A stretch of 64,000 bases of DNA from Shewanella woodyi ATCC 51908 (GCF_000019525.1 NC_010506.1:4340001-4404000), one strand, 5' to 3'; positions 50,636 through 60,515 are shown, counted from the first letter of the stretch. The notes: a model not told the origin generated them from the letters alone. Program-made: numbers and translations.

Positions 50636-51910
50636 CTAACCTCGAACAGTATACTCACCTAGGCCAATCCACTTATAAGTGGTCAGTGCTTCAAGCCCCA
50701 TGGGCCCACGAGCATGGAGTTTTTGTGTACTCACAGCCACTTCTGCGCCAAGTCCAAATTGACCACCATCAGTAAAACGAGTGCTCGCATTAACATATAC
50801 TGCTGCTGAGTCCACCTGATTGATAAAATGGGCTGATGCATGAATATTATCGGTCAATATCCCCTCAGAATGTCCACTTGAGTAACGACGAATATGCCCA
50901 ATCGCGGTATCAATATCGGCAACAACTTTAATGCCTAAGGTCAGTGACAGCCACTCCTGCCCATAGGTCTCATCGGTAGCCGTAGAGATTGCAAGTCCTA
51001 ACTTATCCGCAATGGCCTTAGTTTGCTCACAACCATAAAAACTCACACCTTGCGCACTCAAGTTTGAGAAAAGTTGTGGTAATGCCGTCTCGGCAAGAGA
51101 GTCATGAATAAGCACAGTATCCAGCGCATTACATACTGTGGGTCGCTGCACTTTGGCATTGGCGATCACTTCGATAGATTTCGCAATATTGGCATCTTTA
51201 TCCATATAAAGATGACAGATCCCTATCCCGCCTAAAATCACCGGGATCGTTGCTTGCTCAGCGCACAAACGCTGCAGATTTTGTCCGCCGCGAGGCACTA
51301 TCATATCCACAAACTGATCAAGCTTTAACAAGCCAGACACTAATGTACGATCTGGACTTTTAATCAGCTGTACGCTGTCTGCTGCTAACCCTTGCTCAGT
51401 TATGGCTTCGCGTATCGCTTCGCTCAGTGCCATGTTTGAGTTTAAAGTCTCCTTGCCCCCTCGCAGAATCACTGCGTTTCCGGTTTTAAGTGCAAGCACT
51501 GCAATATCGACGGTCACATTTGGACGCGCCTCATAGATTACGCCAATCACACCTAAGGGCACACGGCGACGAGACAAACGCAGGCCATTATCCAGCAGCT
51601 GACTCTCAAGCTCAGTGCCTACTGGATCATTGAGACTAATGACATTATCAATATCACTAATCACACCTTTTAGGCGCGCGTCATCGAGCAATAATCTGTC
51701 TATCATGGCTTCACTGAGGCCATTTTCACGTGCAGCCGCAACATCTTTTTGGTTCGCCGCTAAGATAGCTTGGCTCTTTGCTGTAAGACTCGCGGCAATC
51801 GCTGATAGTAGCGCCTTTTTTTGGGTTCCAGTTAAACTGGCTAACCCATAACTTGCCTGTTTGGCATTTTGACCCAGAGTTTGCAGATAAAGCTCATTAT
51901 TCTCAATCAC
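50636..51910 (-). CDS. proA: Gamma-glutamyl phosphate reductase
   Basis: Second step of proline synthesis: reduces glutamyl-5-phosphate to the semialdehyde with NADPH. 424 aa with aldehyde-dehydrogenase-like fold: [29 protein letters not shown], the catalytic cysteine in [12 protein letters not shown], and [31 protein letters not shown] near the end. It is 43 bases after proB. Confidence 0.97.
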   Translation of the reverse strand: MIENNELYLQTLGQNAKQASYGLASLTGTQKKALLSAIAASLTAKSQAILAANQKDVAAARENGLSEAMIDRLLLDDARLKGVISDIDNVISLNDPVGTELESQLLDNGLRLSRRRVPLGVIGVIYEARPNVTVDIAVLALKTGNAVILRGGKETLNSNMALSEAIREAITEQGLAADSVQLIKSPDRTLVSGLLKLDQFVDMIVPRGGQNLQRLCAEQATIPVILGGIGICHLYMDKDANIAKSIEVIANAKVQRPTVCNALDTVLIHDSLAETALPQLFSNLSAQGVSFYGCEQTKAIADKLGLAISTATDETYGQEWLSLTLGIKVVADIDTAIGHIRRYSSGHSEGILTDNIHASAHFINQVDSAAVYVNASTRFTDGGQFGLGAEVAVSTQKLHARGPMGLEALTTYKWIGLGEYTVRG

Positions 51911-51953
51911 GTCATATCACCCTAAATTTTTAAAGGAGCTAGCTCTTTTCGTT

Positions 51954-53072
51954 TTACAACACAACCATATCGTTACGATGAACCACAGCATCACCGTAGT
52001 CATAGCCCAGTAGAGATTCAATCTCATCTGAGTGTTTACCTACAATCTTGTTCAGATCCCCAGCACTGTAACGACTGATCCCACGCGCACATTCGCGACC
52101 ATCACTGTCGATAAGCTGTAGCGTCGTACCACGATCAAACTCACCAATCACGCTGACAACACCTTTAGAGAGCAAACTGCGACCCTTTTCAGTCACCGCC
52201 TTGATGGCACCAACATCCAGAACCAGCTTCCCTTTAGCCGCCTGTCCCGCCAAAATCCACTGCTTTCGACTCTCTAGCGGGTTTTCAAGTGCGGTAAAGT
52301 GAGTGCCCACATCCTCTTTACATACCGCATTGAGTATCACCTGACGGCGATGTCCGGAGGCTATAACCACCTCGATACCCGCCCTTCTGGCAATATCAGC
52401 GGCTTCCAATTTAGTGGCCATACCGCCTGTTCCTAAACCTGAAACGGCTCCACCAGCAAGCTGGCGTAAACTATCGTCAATATTAACCACTTGTTTTATC
52501 AGCTTGGCATCTGGGTTTGATCTAGGATCTGAGTCAAACAGTCCCTGTTGATCTGTCAGTAGTATCAGCAGATCTGCATGGCAAAGCAGTGCAGCGCGAG
52601 CCGACAGGTTGTCATTATCACCAACTTTAATCTCATTGGTCGCAACAGCATCATTTTCATTGATAATGGGAATAATGCCATTATTGAGCAGTGCATTGAG
52701 TGAATCACGGGCGTTGAGGTAACGCTCACGGTCATGGAGATCGGCCTGAGTCAAAAGAAGTTGGCCTACATGAAGCCCGTAGATACTAAAAAGCTGTGAC
52801 CAGGCAAGAATAAGCTGGCTTTGTCCTACCGCAGCCAGAAGCTGTTTATTGGCAACGGTATCGGCAAGCTTAGGATAACCAAGATGCTCCCGCCCGGCAG
52901 CAATAGCGCCCGAAGTACACAGTACCACCTCAACACCGGCTTTCATTAACGCCGACATCTGTCTCGCTAACTCAACCATATGTGCTTTATCCAGCTGTTT
53001 ACTGCCGGAGGTTAATACACTCGTTCCCAATTTGACCACCACGCGGCGGTAACCAATCTCACTTAAGTTCAT
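51954..53072 (-). CDS. proB: Glutamate 5-kinase
   Basis: First and feedback-controlled step of proline synthesis. The start is placed at [23 protein letters not shown], giving 372 aa with the full kinase domain and the C-terminal PUA domain ([35 protein letters not shown]). The longer frame adds 42 unrelated residues. Signatures include [15 protein letters not shown] and [12 protein letters not shown]. No strong ribosome binding site is seen. Confidence 0.96.
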   Translation of the reverse strand: MNLSEIGYRRVVVKLGTSVLTSGSKQLDKAHMVELARQMSALMKAGVEVVLCTSGAIAAGREHLGYPKLADTVANKQLLAAVGQSQLILAWSQLFSIYGLHVGQLLLTQADLHDRERYLNARDSLNALLNNGIIPIINENDAVATNEIKVGDNDNLSARAALLCHADLLILLTDQQGLFDSDPRSNPDAKLIKQVVNIDDSLRQLAGGAVSGLGTGGMATKLEAADIARRAGIEVVIASGHRRQVILNAVCKEDVGTHFTALENPLESRKQWILAGQAAKGKLVLDVGAIKAVTEKGRSLLSKGVVSVIGEFDRGTTLQLIDSDGRECARGISRYSAGDLNKIVGKHSDEIESLLGYDYGDAVVHRNDMVVL

Positions 53073-53293
53073 TGTCAAAATAGTAAATAAAGCCGAACTT
53101 AGCGTTATACCCAATCCTGCGCTTAAATGGTAGCGATGAGTGTAAAAGAGAGGAGTTTTTGCAAAAACAGTGAAGATATAACAATAAAAAGGCCACATAA
53201 AAGTGTGACCTTTAACCTATCCGTATACATATTTGCTGAACAGTCAAAACAGCCAGTTTTGTTGTGGCTAACTATGACTTCAAAAATGAATAG

Positions 53294-54583
53294 CTATCCG
53301 TACATAAATTTACCGATGAAAAGTACCGCAAGTATCACGACTCCCACACTCAGATCTTTATAGCGCCCGCTCATCAATTTAATCACAGCATAGGAGATAA
53401 AGCCCAGTGCAATACCTGTCGCGATCGAGAAAGTTAATGGCATCAAGATACACACCACCACAACGGGTGCAGCCTCAGTCAGATCTTCCCAAGCCACATG
53501 CATCAGTCCCGACATCATCAAGATGGCCACATAAAACAGTGTTCCAGCCGTCGCATACGCGGGCACCATGCCAGCTAAAGGAGAGATAAATAGCGCTAAC
53601 AGAAACAAAATCCCCACAACAACAGCCGTCAGCCCAGTACGGCCACCAGCGCTAACCCCTGCAGTACTCTCTATATAACTGGTTGTCGTAGAGGTACCTA
53701 ACATGGCGCCCGTAATCGTCGCGGTACTGTCAGCCGTTAACGCACGGTTAAGTCTTGGTAGACGTCCTTTATCATCTAAAAAGCCCCCCCTTTGCGCAAC
53801 CGCAACTAAAGTGCCTGAAGTATCAAATAGATCAACAAACAGGAAAGCAAACACCACGGAGAGCATGCTGATCTCAAGCACATTAGAGAGATCCATCTTC
53901 ATAAATGTCGGCATAACCGAAGGAGGCAAGGAAACCACACCTTGATACTGCACGTCGCCAAAAACAACTCCTAATAAGGTCACGGCAAGAATACTAACGA
54001 TCACCGCTGACTTCATCCCCCTGTGTACCATGGCGATGATCAAGAAAAAACCCAACATCGCCATCACAGCAGGAAAGGCGGTAATATCCCCCATAGTGAC
54101 CAAAGTCGCTGGACTTGCCACCACAATCCCCGCACTTTTTAGTCCTATCAGTGCCAAAAACAACCCAATACCAGCAGCAATGCCCAATCGTAATGACATA
54201 GGTATGCTGTTTACCACCCACTCCCTAATTTTGACTAGGGAGAGAATTAAGAAACAGATCCCAGAGAGAAACACTGCCCCTAAAGCTGTCTCCCAGCTGT
54301 AACCCATCTCACCCACAACGGTATAGGTAAAGAAGGCATTTAAGCCCATACCTGGGGCAAGTGCTATCGGATAATTAGCGACAAACCCCATAATCAGACA
54401 GCCAATCGCCGCAGCTAAACAGGTCGCGACAAATACAGCGCCATGATCCATTCCCGCATCAGCTAGCATCTTAGGGTTGATAAAGATGATGTAGGCCATA
54501 GTCAGAAAGGTCGTTAACCCCGCCACCATCTCCTGCTTTATATTTGTTTGATTTTCTTTAAGTTTGAATAGTCTCTCTAACAT
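53294..54583 (-). CDS. NCS2-family purine permease (AzgA/PurP type)
   Basis: 429 aa with about 12-14 membrane segments. QEMVAGLTTFLTMAYIIFINPKML at the start, ALAPGMGLNAFFTYTVVGEMGYSWETALGAVFLSG and VDLFDTSGTLVAVAQRGGFLDDKGRLPRLNRALTADS are typical of the AzgA-like branch (adenine, guanine or hypoxanthine uptake with protons). The exact base cannot be told. Single gene; a perfect 18-bp palindrome lies 52 bases upstream of its ATG. Confidence 0.93.
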   Translation of the reverse strand: MLERLFKLKENQTNIKQEMVAGLTTFLTMAYIIFINPKMLADAGMDHGAVFVATCLAAAIGCLIMGFVANYPIALAPGMGLNAFFTYTVVGEMGYSWETALGAVFLSGICFLILSLVKIREWVVNSIPMSLRLGIAAGIGLFLALIGLKSAGIVVASPATLVTMGDITAFPAVMAMLGFFLIIAMVHRGMKSAVIVSILAVTLLGVVFGDVQYQGVVSLPPSVMPTFMKMDLSNVLEISMLSVVFAFLFVDLFDTSGTLVAVAQRGGFLDDKGRLPRLNRALTADSTATITGAMLGTSTTTSYIESTAGVSAGGRTGLTAVVVGILFLLALFISPLAGMVPAYATAGTLFYVAILMMSGLMHVAWEDLTEAAPVVVVCILMPLTFSIATGIALGFISYAVIKLMSGRYKDLSVGVVILAVLFIGKFMYG

Positions 54584-54634
54584 GAAACAGACCCTTTTTT
54601 GTTTTTACAATAGCGATAAACAGGTAGGTAATGA

Positions 54635-54652
54635 TGGCGCTAATTAGCGCCA
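54635..54652. promoter_or_regulatory. 18-bp palindrome upstream of the NCS2 permease gene
   Basis: TGGCGCTAATTAGCGCCA is a perfect inverted repeat 52 bases before the permease ATG. It could be an operator or an mRNA leader hairpin. There is no T-run after it on the minus strand, so it is not a terminator for minus-strand transcripts. Confidence 0.4.
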
Positions 54653-54736
54653 CAAAAAATTAACATTCAAGGAGTATAGGGAATTTGATCGCAGGAAACT
54701 AGCAGTAGAAGATCCTGTGACTTAAAACTAACAGGC

Positions 54737-55220
54737 AAAAAAAAGCCTGCTCAATGAGCAGGCAAAGACTAATTTCAAGTAAAGAGTTTCCGCGCTAACA
54801 GTTACACTGCAGTTTGATATTTGGTCAAATCAAACTGCAACTTGAGTCTACACTCCCCAAAAGGGGATAAAGGGTCTATGGATGGTAACTAACTTTCTAT
54901 CACTCAATTAAGAGTACCTAGTAGGGGCAGTAAACCCTAAAGTTTAAACAAGGCTAAATAATTAACCTTTAAAGCTCATGGCGTATAAACCGCCACGTAA
55001 TGAATCTGTACAAAACCAAGTGTTCTGCCAATAAACGTGCTGAATTCCGGTATAAGACATAATCAATACTCCTAACAAAGTTGTAAAAAAATACTCTAGT
55101 CTAACTTGGCAGTGCACGTCTTATAGTGACTGACCTTAGAGTCAACTTGTCGCTCGATTCCTTGGAGAATTATCCTTCCTGGATAGACTTAGAGGTGGAA
55201 GACGTCATTGCCTAACCAAC
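54737..55220 (-). ncRNA. Structured transcript A with embedded 32-codon ORF
   Basis: Predicted from promoter to terminator, about 484 nt. It ends in a strong hairpin (GCCTGCTC/GAGCAGGC, 54745-54763) followed by eight Ts. The last 150 nt are shared with transcript B: hairpin TCCCC/GGGGA (54854-54867), the constant CTCAAGTTGCA, a long hairpin TGCAGTTTGAT/ATCAAACTGCA (54808-54839), the invariant CTGTTAGCGCGGAAACTC and the terminator. The upstream half has a leader and the small ORF at 54962-55060. It may act as a dual-function RNA. Nothing longer than 33 codons is convincing in the 1.3-kb gap 54584-55887. Confidence 0.65.
54962..55060 (-). CDS. Small ORF (32 aa) in transcript A
   Basis: ATG preceded by TTAGGAG with 8-base spacing, an excellent ribosome binding site in a stretch otherwise without genes. 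The peptide starts MSYTGIQHVYWQNTWF and ends GGLYAMSFKG; it is rich in aromatic residues with one cysteine and no clear membrane helix. Not recognised. It could be a functional small protein, a leader peptide or a peptide precursor. Confidence 0.6.
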   Translation of the reverse strand: MSYTGIQHVYWQNTWFCTDSLRGGLYAMSFKG

Positions 55221-55226
55221 GAGATA

Positions 55227-55255
55227 ACTATAGCCAAACTGAAAGTTTATTACAA
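55227..55255 (-). promoter_or_regulatory. Sigma-70 promoter of transcript A
   Basis: TTGTAA and TATAGT are separated by 17 bases on the minus strand, a near-consensus pair. The -35 lies in AAAGCTTGTAATAAA, which recurs at the promoter of transcript B. Confidence 0.7.
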
Positions 55256-55381
55256 GCTTTTTATTAAAAAAGAGCCTAAACAGTCAAAATAGCCACTAAA
55301 ACCGTAATTTTACCACACAAATAATATGCAAATTGGCACAAACCGTAATTTTTAAGTCAAAATGAGTTTAAATAATCAAAC

Positions 55382-55633
55382 AAAAAAAAGCCTGCTCAAT
55401 GAGCAGGCAAAGACTAATTTCAAGTGTTCCAAAAGGAAGAGTTTCCGCGCTAACAGTTACACGTGCATATCATTTAGAAAACCAAACAAGATGCAACTTG
55501 AGTCTAAACATCCCAAAAAAGGGATAAAGGTTGATGGATGATAGAAACTACTTAAAGGGGTAGTCAGCCCTGAAATTTGTGAAAGATAAATCTTTCGAGG
55601 CAAGCATGGCGTTAACGCTGTGCTTAACCGAGG
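55382..55633 (-). ncRNA. Structured transcript B, paralogue of transcript A
   Basis: About 252 nt from its promoter to a terminator identical to that of A (55390-55408, then eight Ts). It shares CATCCAT, ACTCAAGTTGCA, CTGTTAGCGCGGAAACTC and ACTTGAAATTAGTCTTTGCC with A. The two hairpins before them differ in sequence but keep pairing: ATCCC/GGGAT (55510-55525) and TGCAT/ATGCA (55464-55495). The 5' part has a palindromic AAGCA-GCGTTAACGC-TGCTT hairpin. It lacks a convincing ORF (a 19-codon one has no ribosome binding site), so it is probably a regulatory RNA. Confidence 0.7.
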
Positions 55634-55639
55634 GAGGGG

Positions 55640-55667
55640 AGTATAGACCTGTGTAATTTTATTACAA
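55640..55667 (-). promoter_or_regulatory. Sigma-70 promoter of transcript B
   Basis: TTGTAA and TATACT are separated by 16 bases on the minus strand, in the same AAAGCTTGTAATAAA context as the promoter of transcript A. Confidence 0.7.
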
Positions 55668-55887
55668 GCTTTTTTTGATTTTTATTTAATAAAAGTCAAA
55701 ACATGTAATTTCACTACCTAATCTGACCTATTTAGTCGTTATTAATAGCGAATTAGCAGATAAAATCTCCACCTTATCGAGCGGGGATGACTAAAACTTA
55801 CAAAAAGTAAGGGGTTAAATTATACATCAAGGCACTCATGCTCATCTTTTAAAAGTCTGGGCAAGAGTACCTGCTGCTAACTAAGGC

Positions 55888-57426
55888 TTATGACTTCACG
55901 GTCATATGTTTATACAAGCCAACTAATGGTGTAGCTGTAGGCTTACCATATAGTGGGTGTCCCTCTGTTGCACTGCCAGCAATATCTACATGGACATACG
56001 CCATAGGCTTCTCAGATTGAACCCCATGTTCACTTAACCCTGATGCTTTTAACAAAAATGCTGCTGGATACTGGTGCCCTCGCGCAGTAACTGATGAGGG
56101 ACCATTGTTAGAGGAGAGAATATCCGCAGCACCAGATGGGTCGACAATTTTGGCATAATCATCACGGCGCAATACAGATTGCTCAACAGGCTCTCCCCAG
56201 CTCTCTCCTTGACTGGCAATACTTGATGCCACACCAGAGAGCTTAGCGACGCTGTTTTCAACAGTTGCTGTGTAGCCACCATAACAGCGCACCACGTGAC
56301 CTGTTAAAGTCGCCACAGAGAACAGCTCAGGTTTAACCGCTTTTTCAGCCTTGATACGCAAGTGTGATAGAAGATCCGCTAACACTAAACGCCCCTCAGC
56401 ATCGGTATTACCGATCCGAACTCTTACACCTGCGTGACTTGTGATGATCTCATCCGTGACAAACGCCTCACTGCCAATACTATTTCGCACTAAGCCTAGC
56501 TCTGAGACCACTCGAATACCTTTAGGCTTTAGCATAGAGAGGGTTTTCATCAAACCGGCAACGGCGGCAGCGCCACCTTTATCTCGGCTCATACCCGCCA
56601 TTCCACCAGCCACCTTAATATCAGCGCCGCCAGTATCGTAAATCACCCCTTTACCAGCAAAGAAGTAGGTACGCTCAATCTCCCCCTCTCCCACATACTC
56701 AAGCTTGACCACACGGGGTTGATGACGAGAAACCGCAAAGGATGAACGTCCTACCGCACTTAACAGCGGGTAATCACGCTCAAGTACATCTCTGTCTTCG
56801 ATGACACAAACCTTAAGCCCAGAGTCTTGGTATGCTGCCACACAATAGTCAGCAAAGGCGGCAGCAGACATGCGCTCAGGCTCTGTGCCACAAAGATCTC
56901 TTGCAAGAATACGTCCCGCTTCAAGGGCGTTTAGGCTTTGGCTCATATCTGAGGAACACAATAAGCCTATCGATTCAAACGCAGGTTTATCTCCCTTGGC
57001 CTCTCGAGACTCTAAAGCTTGCCATAGCTCTTGGCCACAGGCGAGCGCGGCAACTTCAGCGGAAAACTGATAGCGAGTATCACTCTCCTTAGCCACCAAT
57101 AATAACGGACGCTTAGCACCAGCTTGCAGAGCCAACGCTATACCAGCCCTTGCCGCATCGGCAAATACCCTGACATCTTCAACGTCATCTTGGCTATTTA
57201 ATACTGGCGATAGAATTAAACGCCCACCTGCCAAACCAGGCGCAAATAGCATGGTGGCAGAACGTCCAACTCGGTTATCAATTTTTACGCCGTGATCTGC
57301 TAGAAGTGAGATCTCATCAACACCAGTTTGCATAACATCACTGGCAACGACCACGAGCGCATCCCAGCCACTGCCTTCAAATATTGCATCGTCATCGCGT
57401 ACATCAATAAAGTTAACCTGACCCAT
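55888..57426 (-). CDS. M17 leucyl aminopeptidase family protein
   Basis: 512 aa. The C-terminal catalytic domain has the metal-binding GKGVIYDTGGADIKVAGGMAGMSRDKGGAAAVAG and the signature NTDAEGRLVLADLL; the N-terminal macro-like domain is divergent. Cytosolic two-metal aminopeptidase releasing N-terminal residues. It differs from classical PepA (usually GITFDSGGISIKP), so it is more likely a second M17 enzyme. Monocistronic, divergent from pepD with a 344-base gap (57427-57770) in which I see no gene and no certain regulatory site. Confidence 0.9.
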   Translation of the reverse strand: MGQVNFIDVRDDDAIFEGSGWDALVVVASDVMQTGVDEISLLADHGVKIDNRVGRSATMLFAPGLAGGRLILSPVLNSQDDVEDVRVFADAARAGIALALQAGAKRPLLLVAKESDTRYQFSAEVAALACGQELWQALESREAKGDKPAFESIGLLCSSDMSQSLNALEAGRILARDLCGTEPERMSAAAFADYCVAAYQDSGLKVCVIEDRDVLERDYPLLSAVGRSSFAVSRHQPRVVKLEYVGEGEIERTYFFAGKGVIYDTGGADIKVAGGMAGMSRDKGGAAAVAGLMKTLSMLKPKGIRVVSELGLVRNSIGSEAFVTDEIITSHAGVRVRIGNTDAEGRLVLADLLSHLRIKAEKAVKPELFSVATLTGHVVRCYGGYTATVENSVAKLSGVASSIASQGESWGEPVEQSVLRRDDYAKIVDPSGAADILSSNNGPSSVTARGHQYPAAFLLKASGLSEHGVQSEKPMAYVHVDIAGSATEGHPLYGKPTATPLVGLYKHMTVKS

Positions 57427-57770
57427 AAACCATCCTTTTGCTTGTGAGCACTTACCTGACTAAAAATGCAAAGGTAAGTGTCTTAATTTTATTATTTGGC
57501 AAACAATATGCCTTTTACTCATGCTAATGCCAACCTCTTTTGATGAGAAACTCATGCTTGGCAACTTTCAATGACAGCTTAGGGGCTAAGCGTTAATACT
57601 GAGTGAAAGCAGAGACAAAAAGTACAGCAAAGTCTGTGATAGACTATGCCCATTTCTAGCCTCGCACGCCCAATCAATCTCGCAATGCGGGTGTTATACC
57701 GAGCTCAAAGGTATCAATAGCGCAGAGATTAAGCTGTTTGGGTTTACACATTATAAAAGGGGAACTATCA

Positions 57771-59231
57771 GTGACTGCAATAAATCAATTACAACCTCAA
57801 GCCCTGTGGCAGTGGTTTGACCAAATCTGTGCCATTCCGCACCCGTCAAAGCATGAGCAAGCATTAAGTGCTCACATTCAAGCTTGGGCTAAAGATAAGC
57901 AGCTCGATATAGTTGAAGATAAGGTGGGGAATCTTATCATCAAGAAACCTGCCACACCTGGCATGGAAAACCGTAAAGTCGTTGCACTGCAAGCCCATAT
58001 CGATATGGTGCCACAGAAGAATGCAGACAAAGAGCATGACTTTGAAAAAGACCCAATCATTCCTTTTGTGGACGGTGAGTGGGTTAAAGCAACGGGCACG
58101 ACCTTAGGTGCCGATAACGGTATCGGCATGGCATCAGCTTTAGCCGTGTTAGGTTCTGATGATATTCCACACGGACCACTTGAAGTCTTACTTACCATAG
58201 ATGAAGAAGCTGGCATGACTGGCGCCTTTGGTCTTGAAGCTGGCTACCTCGATGCTGAGATCTTAATCAACACAGATTCAGAGCAAGAGGGTGAGATCTA
58301 CATGGGCTGCGCCGGTGGCGTTGATGCACAGATAAGTGTCCCTATGGTGTGGCAATCTCCTGAGCAATCTAACGCCACTTACACATTGACCCTATCAGGT
58401 TTAAAGGGCGGCCACTCAGGGGTGAATATTCACCTTGGACGTGGTAACGCCAATAAACTACTTGCTCGCTTCCTGTTTAACCATGCAGATGAGCTAGCAC
58501 TTGAGCTGACCAATTTCAGCGGTGGCTCACTGCGCAACGCTATTCCACGAGAAGCCAGCGTCAGCTTTATGCTACCAGCAGAGAATGTCTCAAAACTTGA
58601 AGAGCTTACTCAGACATTTCAAGCATTAGTAAGAGAGGAGCTAGCCATTGCCGACCCTGGCATGCTGTTCGAACTAGCAGAAGTTCCAGCTGCTACACAA
58701 GTGATGAGCGAAGACGCTCAAAACACCCTCATCGACCTACTTAATGCTTGCCCTAATGGGGTGATCCGCATGAGTGATGAAGTTGAAGGCGTAACAGAAA
58801 CATCCCTCAATGTTGGTGTGATCAGCACTGAAACTGAAAGTGTTGAAGTACTTTGCTTAATACGCTCTCTTATCGACTCAGGTCGTCAGGATGTAGAAAC
58901 CGTTTTAACCTCACTAACGAACTTAGCAGGCGCCGAAATTGAGTTTAGTGGTGCTTACCCAGGTTGGAAGCCAGACAATAGCTCGCCAGTTATGGCCCTT
59001 GTGCGTGAAACCTACGACAGTATCTATAACAAAGAGCCTGTTATCATGGTCATCCATGCAGGGCTTGAGTGTGGTCTGTTCAAGAAGCCATATCCTGAGA
59101 TGGACATGGTCTCTATCGGTCCAACTATTCGCTACCCTCACAGCCCAGATGAGAAGGTATTGATTGAAACCGTTGAGCAATATTACAAACTGCTGTTAGC
59201 GGTACTGGAACGTATTCCAGAGAAAGCATAA
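57771..59231 (+). CDS. pepD: Aminoacyl-histidine dipeptidase (beta-alanyl-histidine dipeptidase)
   Basis: M20-family zinc dipeptidase, 486 aa (E. coli PepD 485). The GTG start has AAAAGGGGA 6-8 bases upstream and gives the family N-terminus (PQALWQWFDQICAIPHPSKHE). Metal-binding signatures: LQAHIDMVPQK, GADNGIGMA, TIDEEAGMTGA and NTDSEQEGEI; a lid domain follows with the Gly-rich GGHSGVNIHLGRGNANK. Broad cytosolic dipeptide hydrolysis including Xaa-His. Convergent with dinB. Confidence 0.96.
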   Translation: MTAINQLQPQALWQWFDQICAIPHPSKHEQALSAHIQAWAKDKQLDIVEDKVGNLIIKKPATPGMENRKVVALQAHIDMVPQKNADKEHDFEKDPIIPFVDGEWVKATGTTLGADNGIGMASALAVLGSDDIPHGPLEVLLTIDEEAGMTGAFGLEAGYLDAEILINTDSEQEGEIYMGCAGGVDAQISVPMVWQSPEQSNATYTLTLSGLKGGHSGVNIHLGRGNANKLLARFLFNHADELALELTNFSGGSLRNAIPREASVSFMLPAENVSKLEELTQTFQALVREELAIADPGMLFELAEVPAATQVMSEDAQNTLIDLLNACPNGVIRMSDEVEGVTETSLNVGVISTETESVEVLCLIRSLIDSGRQDVETVLTSLTNLAGAEIEFSGAYPGWKPDNSSPVMALVRETYDSIYNKEPVIMVIHAGLECGLFKKPYPEMDMVSIGPTIRYPHSPDEKVLIETVEQYYKLLLAVLERIPEKA

Positions 59232-59244
59232 ACAAGATGTCGAG

Positions 59245-59273
59245 TTCCTAGGTTCTAGGTTCTAGGTTCTAGG
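59245..59273. repeat. TTCTAGG heptamer array, second site
   Basis: Three perfect TTCTAGG units at 59253-59273, preceded by TTCCTAGG. CCTAGTACCTAGGG follows at 59281-59294. It lies between the convergent ends of pepD and dinB. Same motif as the array near 33.84 kb. Confidence 0.85.
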
Positions 59274-59301
59274 AATTCGACCTAGTACCTAGGGCCTTCT
59301 T

Positions 59302-60384
59302 TTAAAAACCTAAGTCCAGCTGCGACTCTCTCACTTGATTATCTTTGGCAGTGTTACTATCAGCCTGACAGGCCAAGCCTACTGACACACCTAACAAGCG
59401 TATCCCTCTCCCCTGCTGGCGTTCGAGTGATTGAGCGAGTAGTTCATAAAATAACTTCACCGACATCTCATCGGATCTATGTTCTATTGTGGTCTGTTTA
59501 AAGTCATTAAACTTAAGCTTAACCACCTGTTTATTAATACTTCTGCCTTTGGCACTGCGACTCATCCGAGCACCTAGCTCCTGAATCAACTGAGGCATAA
59601 CGCCATGACACTGTTCAAGAGTGTAAATATCTTTAGCTAACGTTGTCTCAACGCCAACTGACTTTCGTTCTCTGTGGGGCGAGATAGCTCGCTCATCTAT
59701 ACCTTGCGCTCTTTCTATCAATATTTTGCCAAATTTTCCAAATCGTTCGATAAGCTCAGATTTTGGGTAAGCTTGTAACTCACCACAGGTTGTCAGTCCA
59801 ATATCTTCAAGCTTCTTGCCGGTGACTTTGCCCACTCCAGGGATCTTAGTCAGGGGAAGTGTGGTTATAAATGAGGAGATCATATCCGGTGTGATCACGT
59901 ATTGCCCGTTAGGCTTGTTTAAATCGGAAGCGACCTTAGCGAGAAACTTAACAGGCGCTATCCCCGCTGATGCCGTTAGCCCTGTCACCTCAAATATCTC
60001 TTGCCTTATCGCTTGGGCAATCAAGGTTGCCGAACCCTGACATTGCTTACATTCGGTGACATCTAGGTAAGCTTCATCGAGAGAAAGCGGCTCTATCAGA
60101 TCGGTATAACGGGCAAAAATATCTCGAATTTGAGCGGATACCTCTTTATAAACAGACATACGACCCGGAACGAGAATAAGGTCGGGACACAGTTTTAATG
60201 CATAACCCGATGCCATTGCCGAGCGAACCCCAAAAGCACGAGCTTCATAGTTACAAGTACTTATCACACCGCGGCGATCACTCCTCCCTCCCACAGCTAT
60301 AGGTTTGCCCCTCAGCTCAGGAAAGTCTCGCATCTCAACTGCTGCAAAATAGCAGTCCATATCAATATGGATGATTTTTCGCAA
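59302..60384 (-). CDS. dinB: DNA polymerase IV (TTG start)
   Basis: Error-prone Y-family polymerase for lesion bypass. The start is placed at a TTG giving [20 protein letters not shown], the family N-terminus; 360 aa. The catalytic aspartate lies in [13 protein letters not shown], and the [10 protein letters not shown] motif holds the other acidic residues. Helix-hairpin-helix thumb ([15 protein letters not shown]) and little-finger domain follow. The -EXLGF-type clamp-binding end is represented by SQLDLGF at the C-terminus. A LexA box lies 47 bases upstream of the start. Confidence 0.96.
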   Translation of the reverse strand: MRKIIHIDMDCYFAAVEMRDFPELRGKPIAVGGRSDRRGVISTCNYEARAFGVRSAMASGYALKLCPDLILVPGRMSVYKEVSAQIRDIFARYTDLIEPLSLDEAYLDVTECKQCQGSATLIAQAIRQEIFEVTGLTASAGIAPVKFLAKVASDLNKPNGQYVITPDMISSFITTLPLTKIPGVGKVTGKKLEDIGLTTCGELQAYPKSELIERFGKFGKILIERAQGIDERAISPHRERKSVGVETTLAKDIYTLEQCHGVMPQLIQELGARMSRSAKGRSINKQVVKLKFNDFKQTTIEHRSDEMSVKLFYELLAQSLERQQGRGIRLLGVSVGLACQADSNTAKDNQVRESQLDLGF

Positions 60385-60430
60385 AATGTTTTTCAACACT
60401 CTTCTAAATAAATGACTCCCACACACTATA

Positions 60431-60446
60431 CTGTATATAAAAACAG
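60431..60446. promoter_or_regulatory. lexA box: LexA (SOS) box upstream of dinB
   Basis: CTGTATATAAAAACAG, palindromic CTG-N10-CAG with a TA-rich middle, close to the gammaproteobacterial consensus. It lies 47 bases before the dinB start, where it would overlap the promoter. dinB is a classic SOS gene. Confidence 0.88.
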
Positions 60447-60482
60447 TGTCCAATAAAAATGAAACCTTAAGGGCTATTTTGC

Positions 60483-60515
60483 AAATAAAAATGCCAGTCA
60501 TCACCTGACTGGCAT
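60483..60515 (-). terminator. Terminator of the downstream chemoreceptor gene
   Basis: ATGCCAGTCA pairs with TGACTGGCAT around TCACC, then TTTTTATTT on the minus strand. It is 25 bases past the chemoreceptor stop. Confidence 0.88.

Noticed and set aside
55100..55215. GGA motifs in the leader of transcript A as a CsrB/CsrC-like RNA
   Set aside because: Only three AGGA motifs, in a short stretch, and none in transcript B; CsrB-type RNAs carry many in loops.
55562..55621. 19-codon ORF in transcript B (MLASKDLSF...)
   Set aside because: No ribosome binding site, and its ATG lies inside a palindromic hairpin; it has no counterpart in transcript A.
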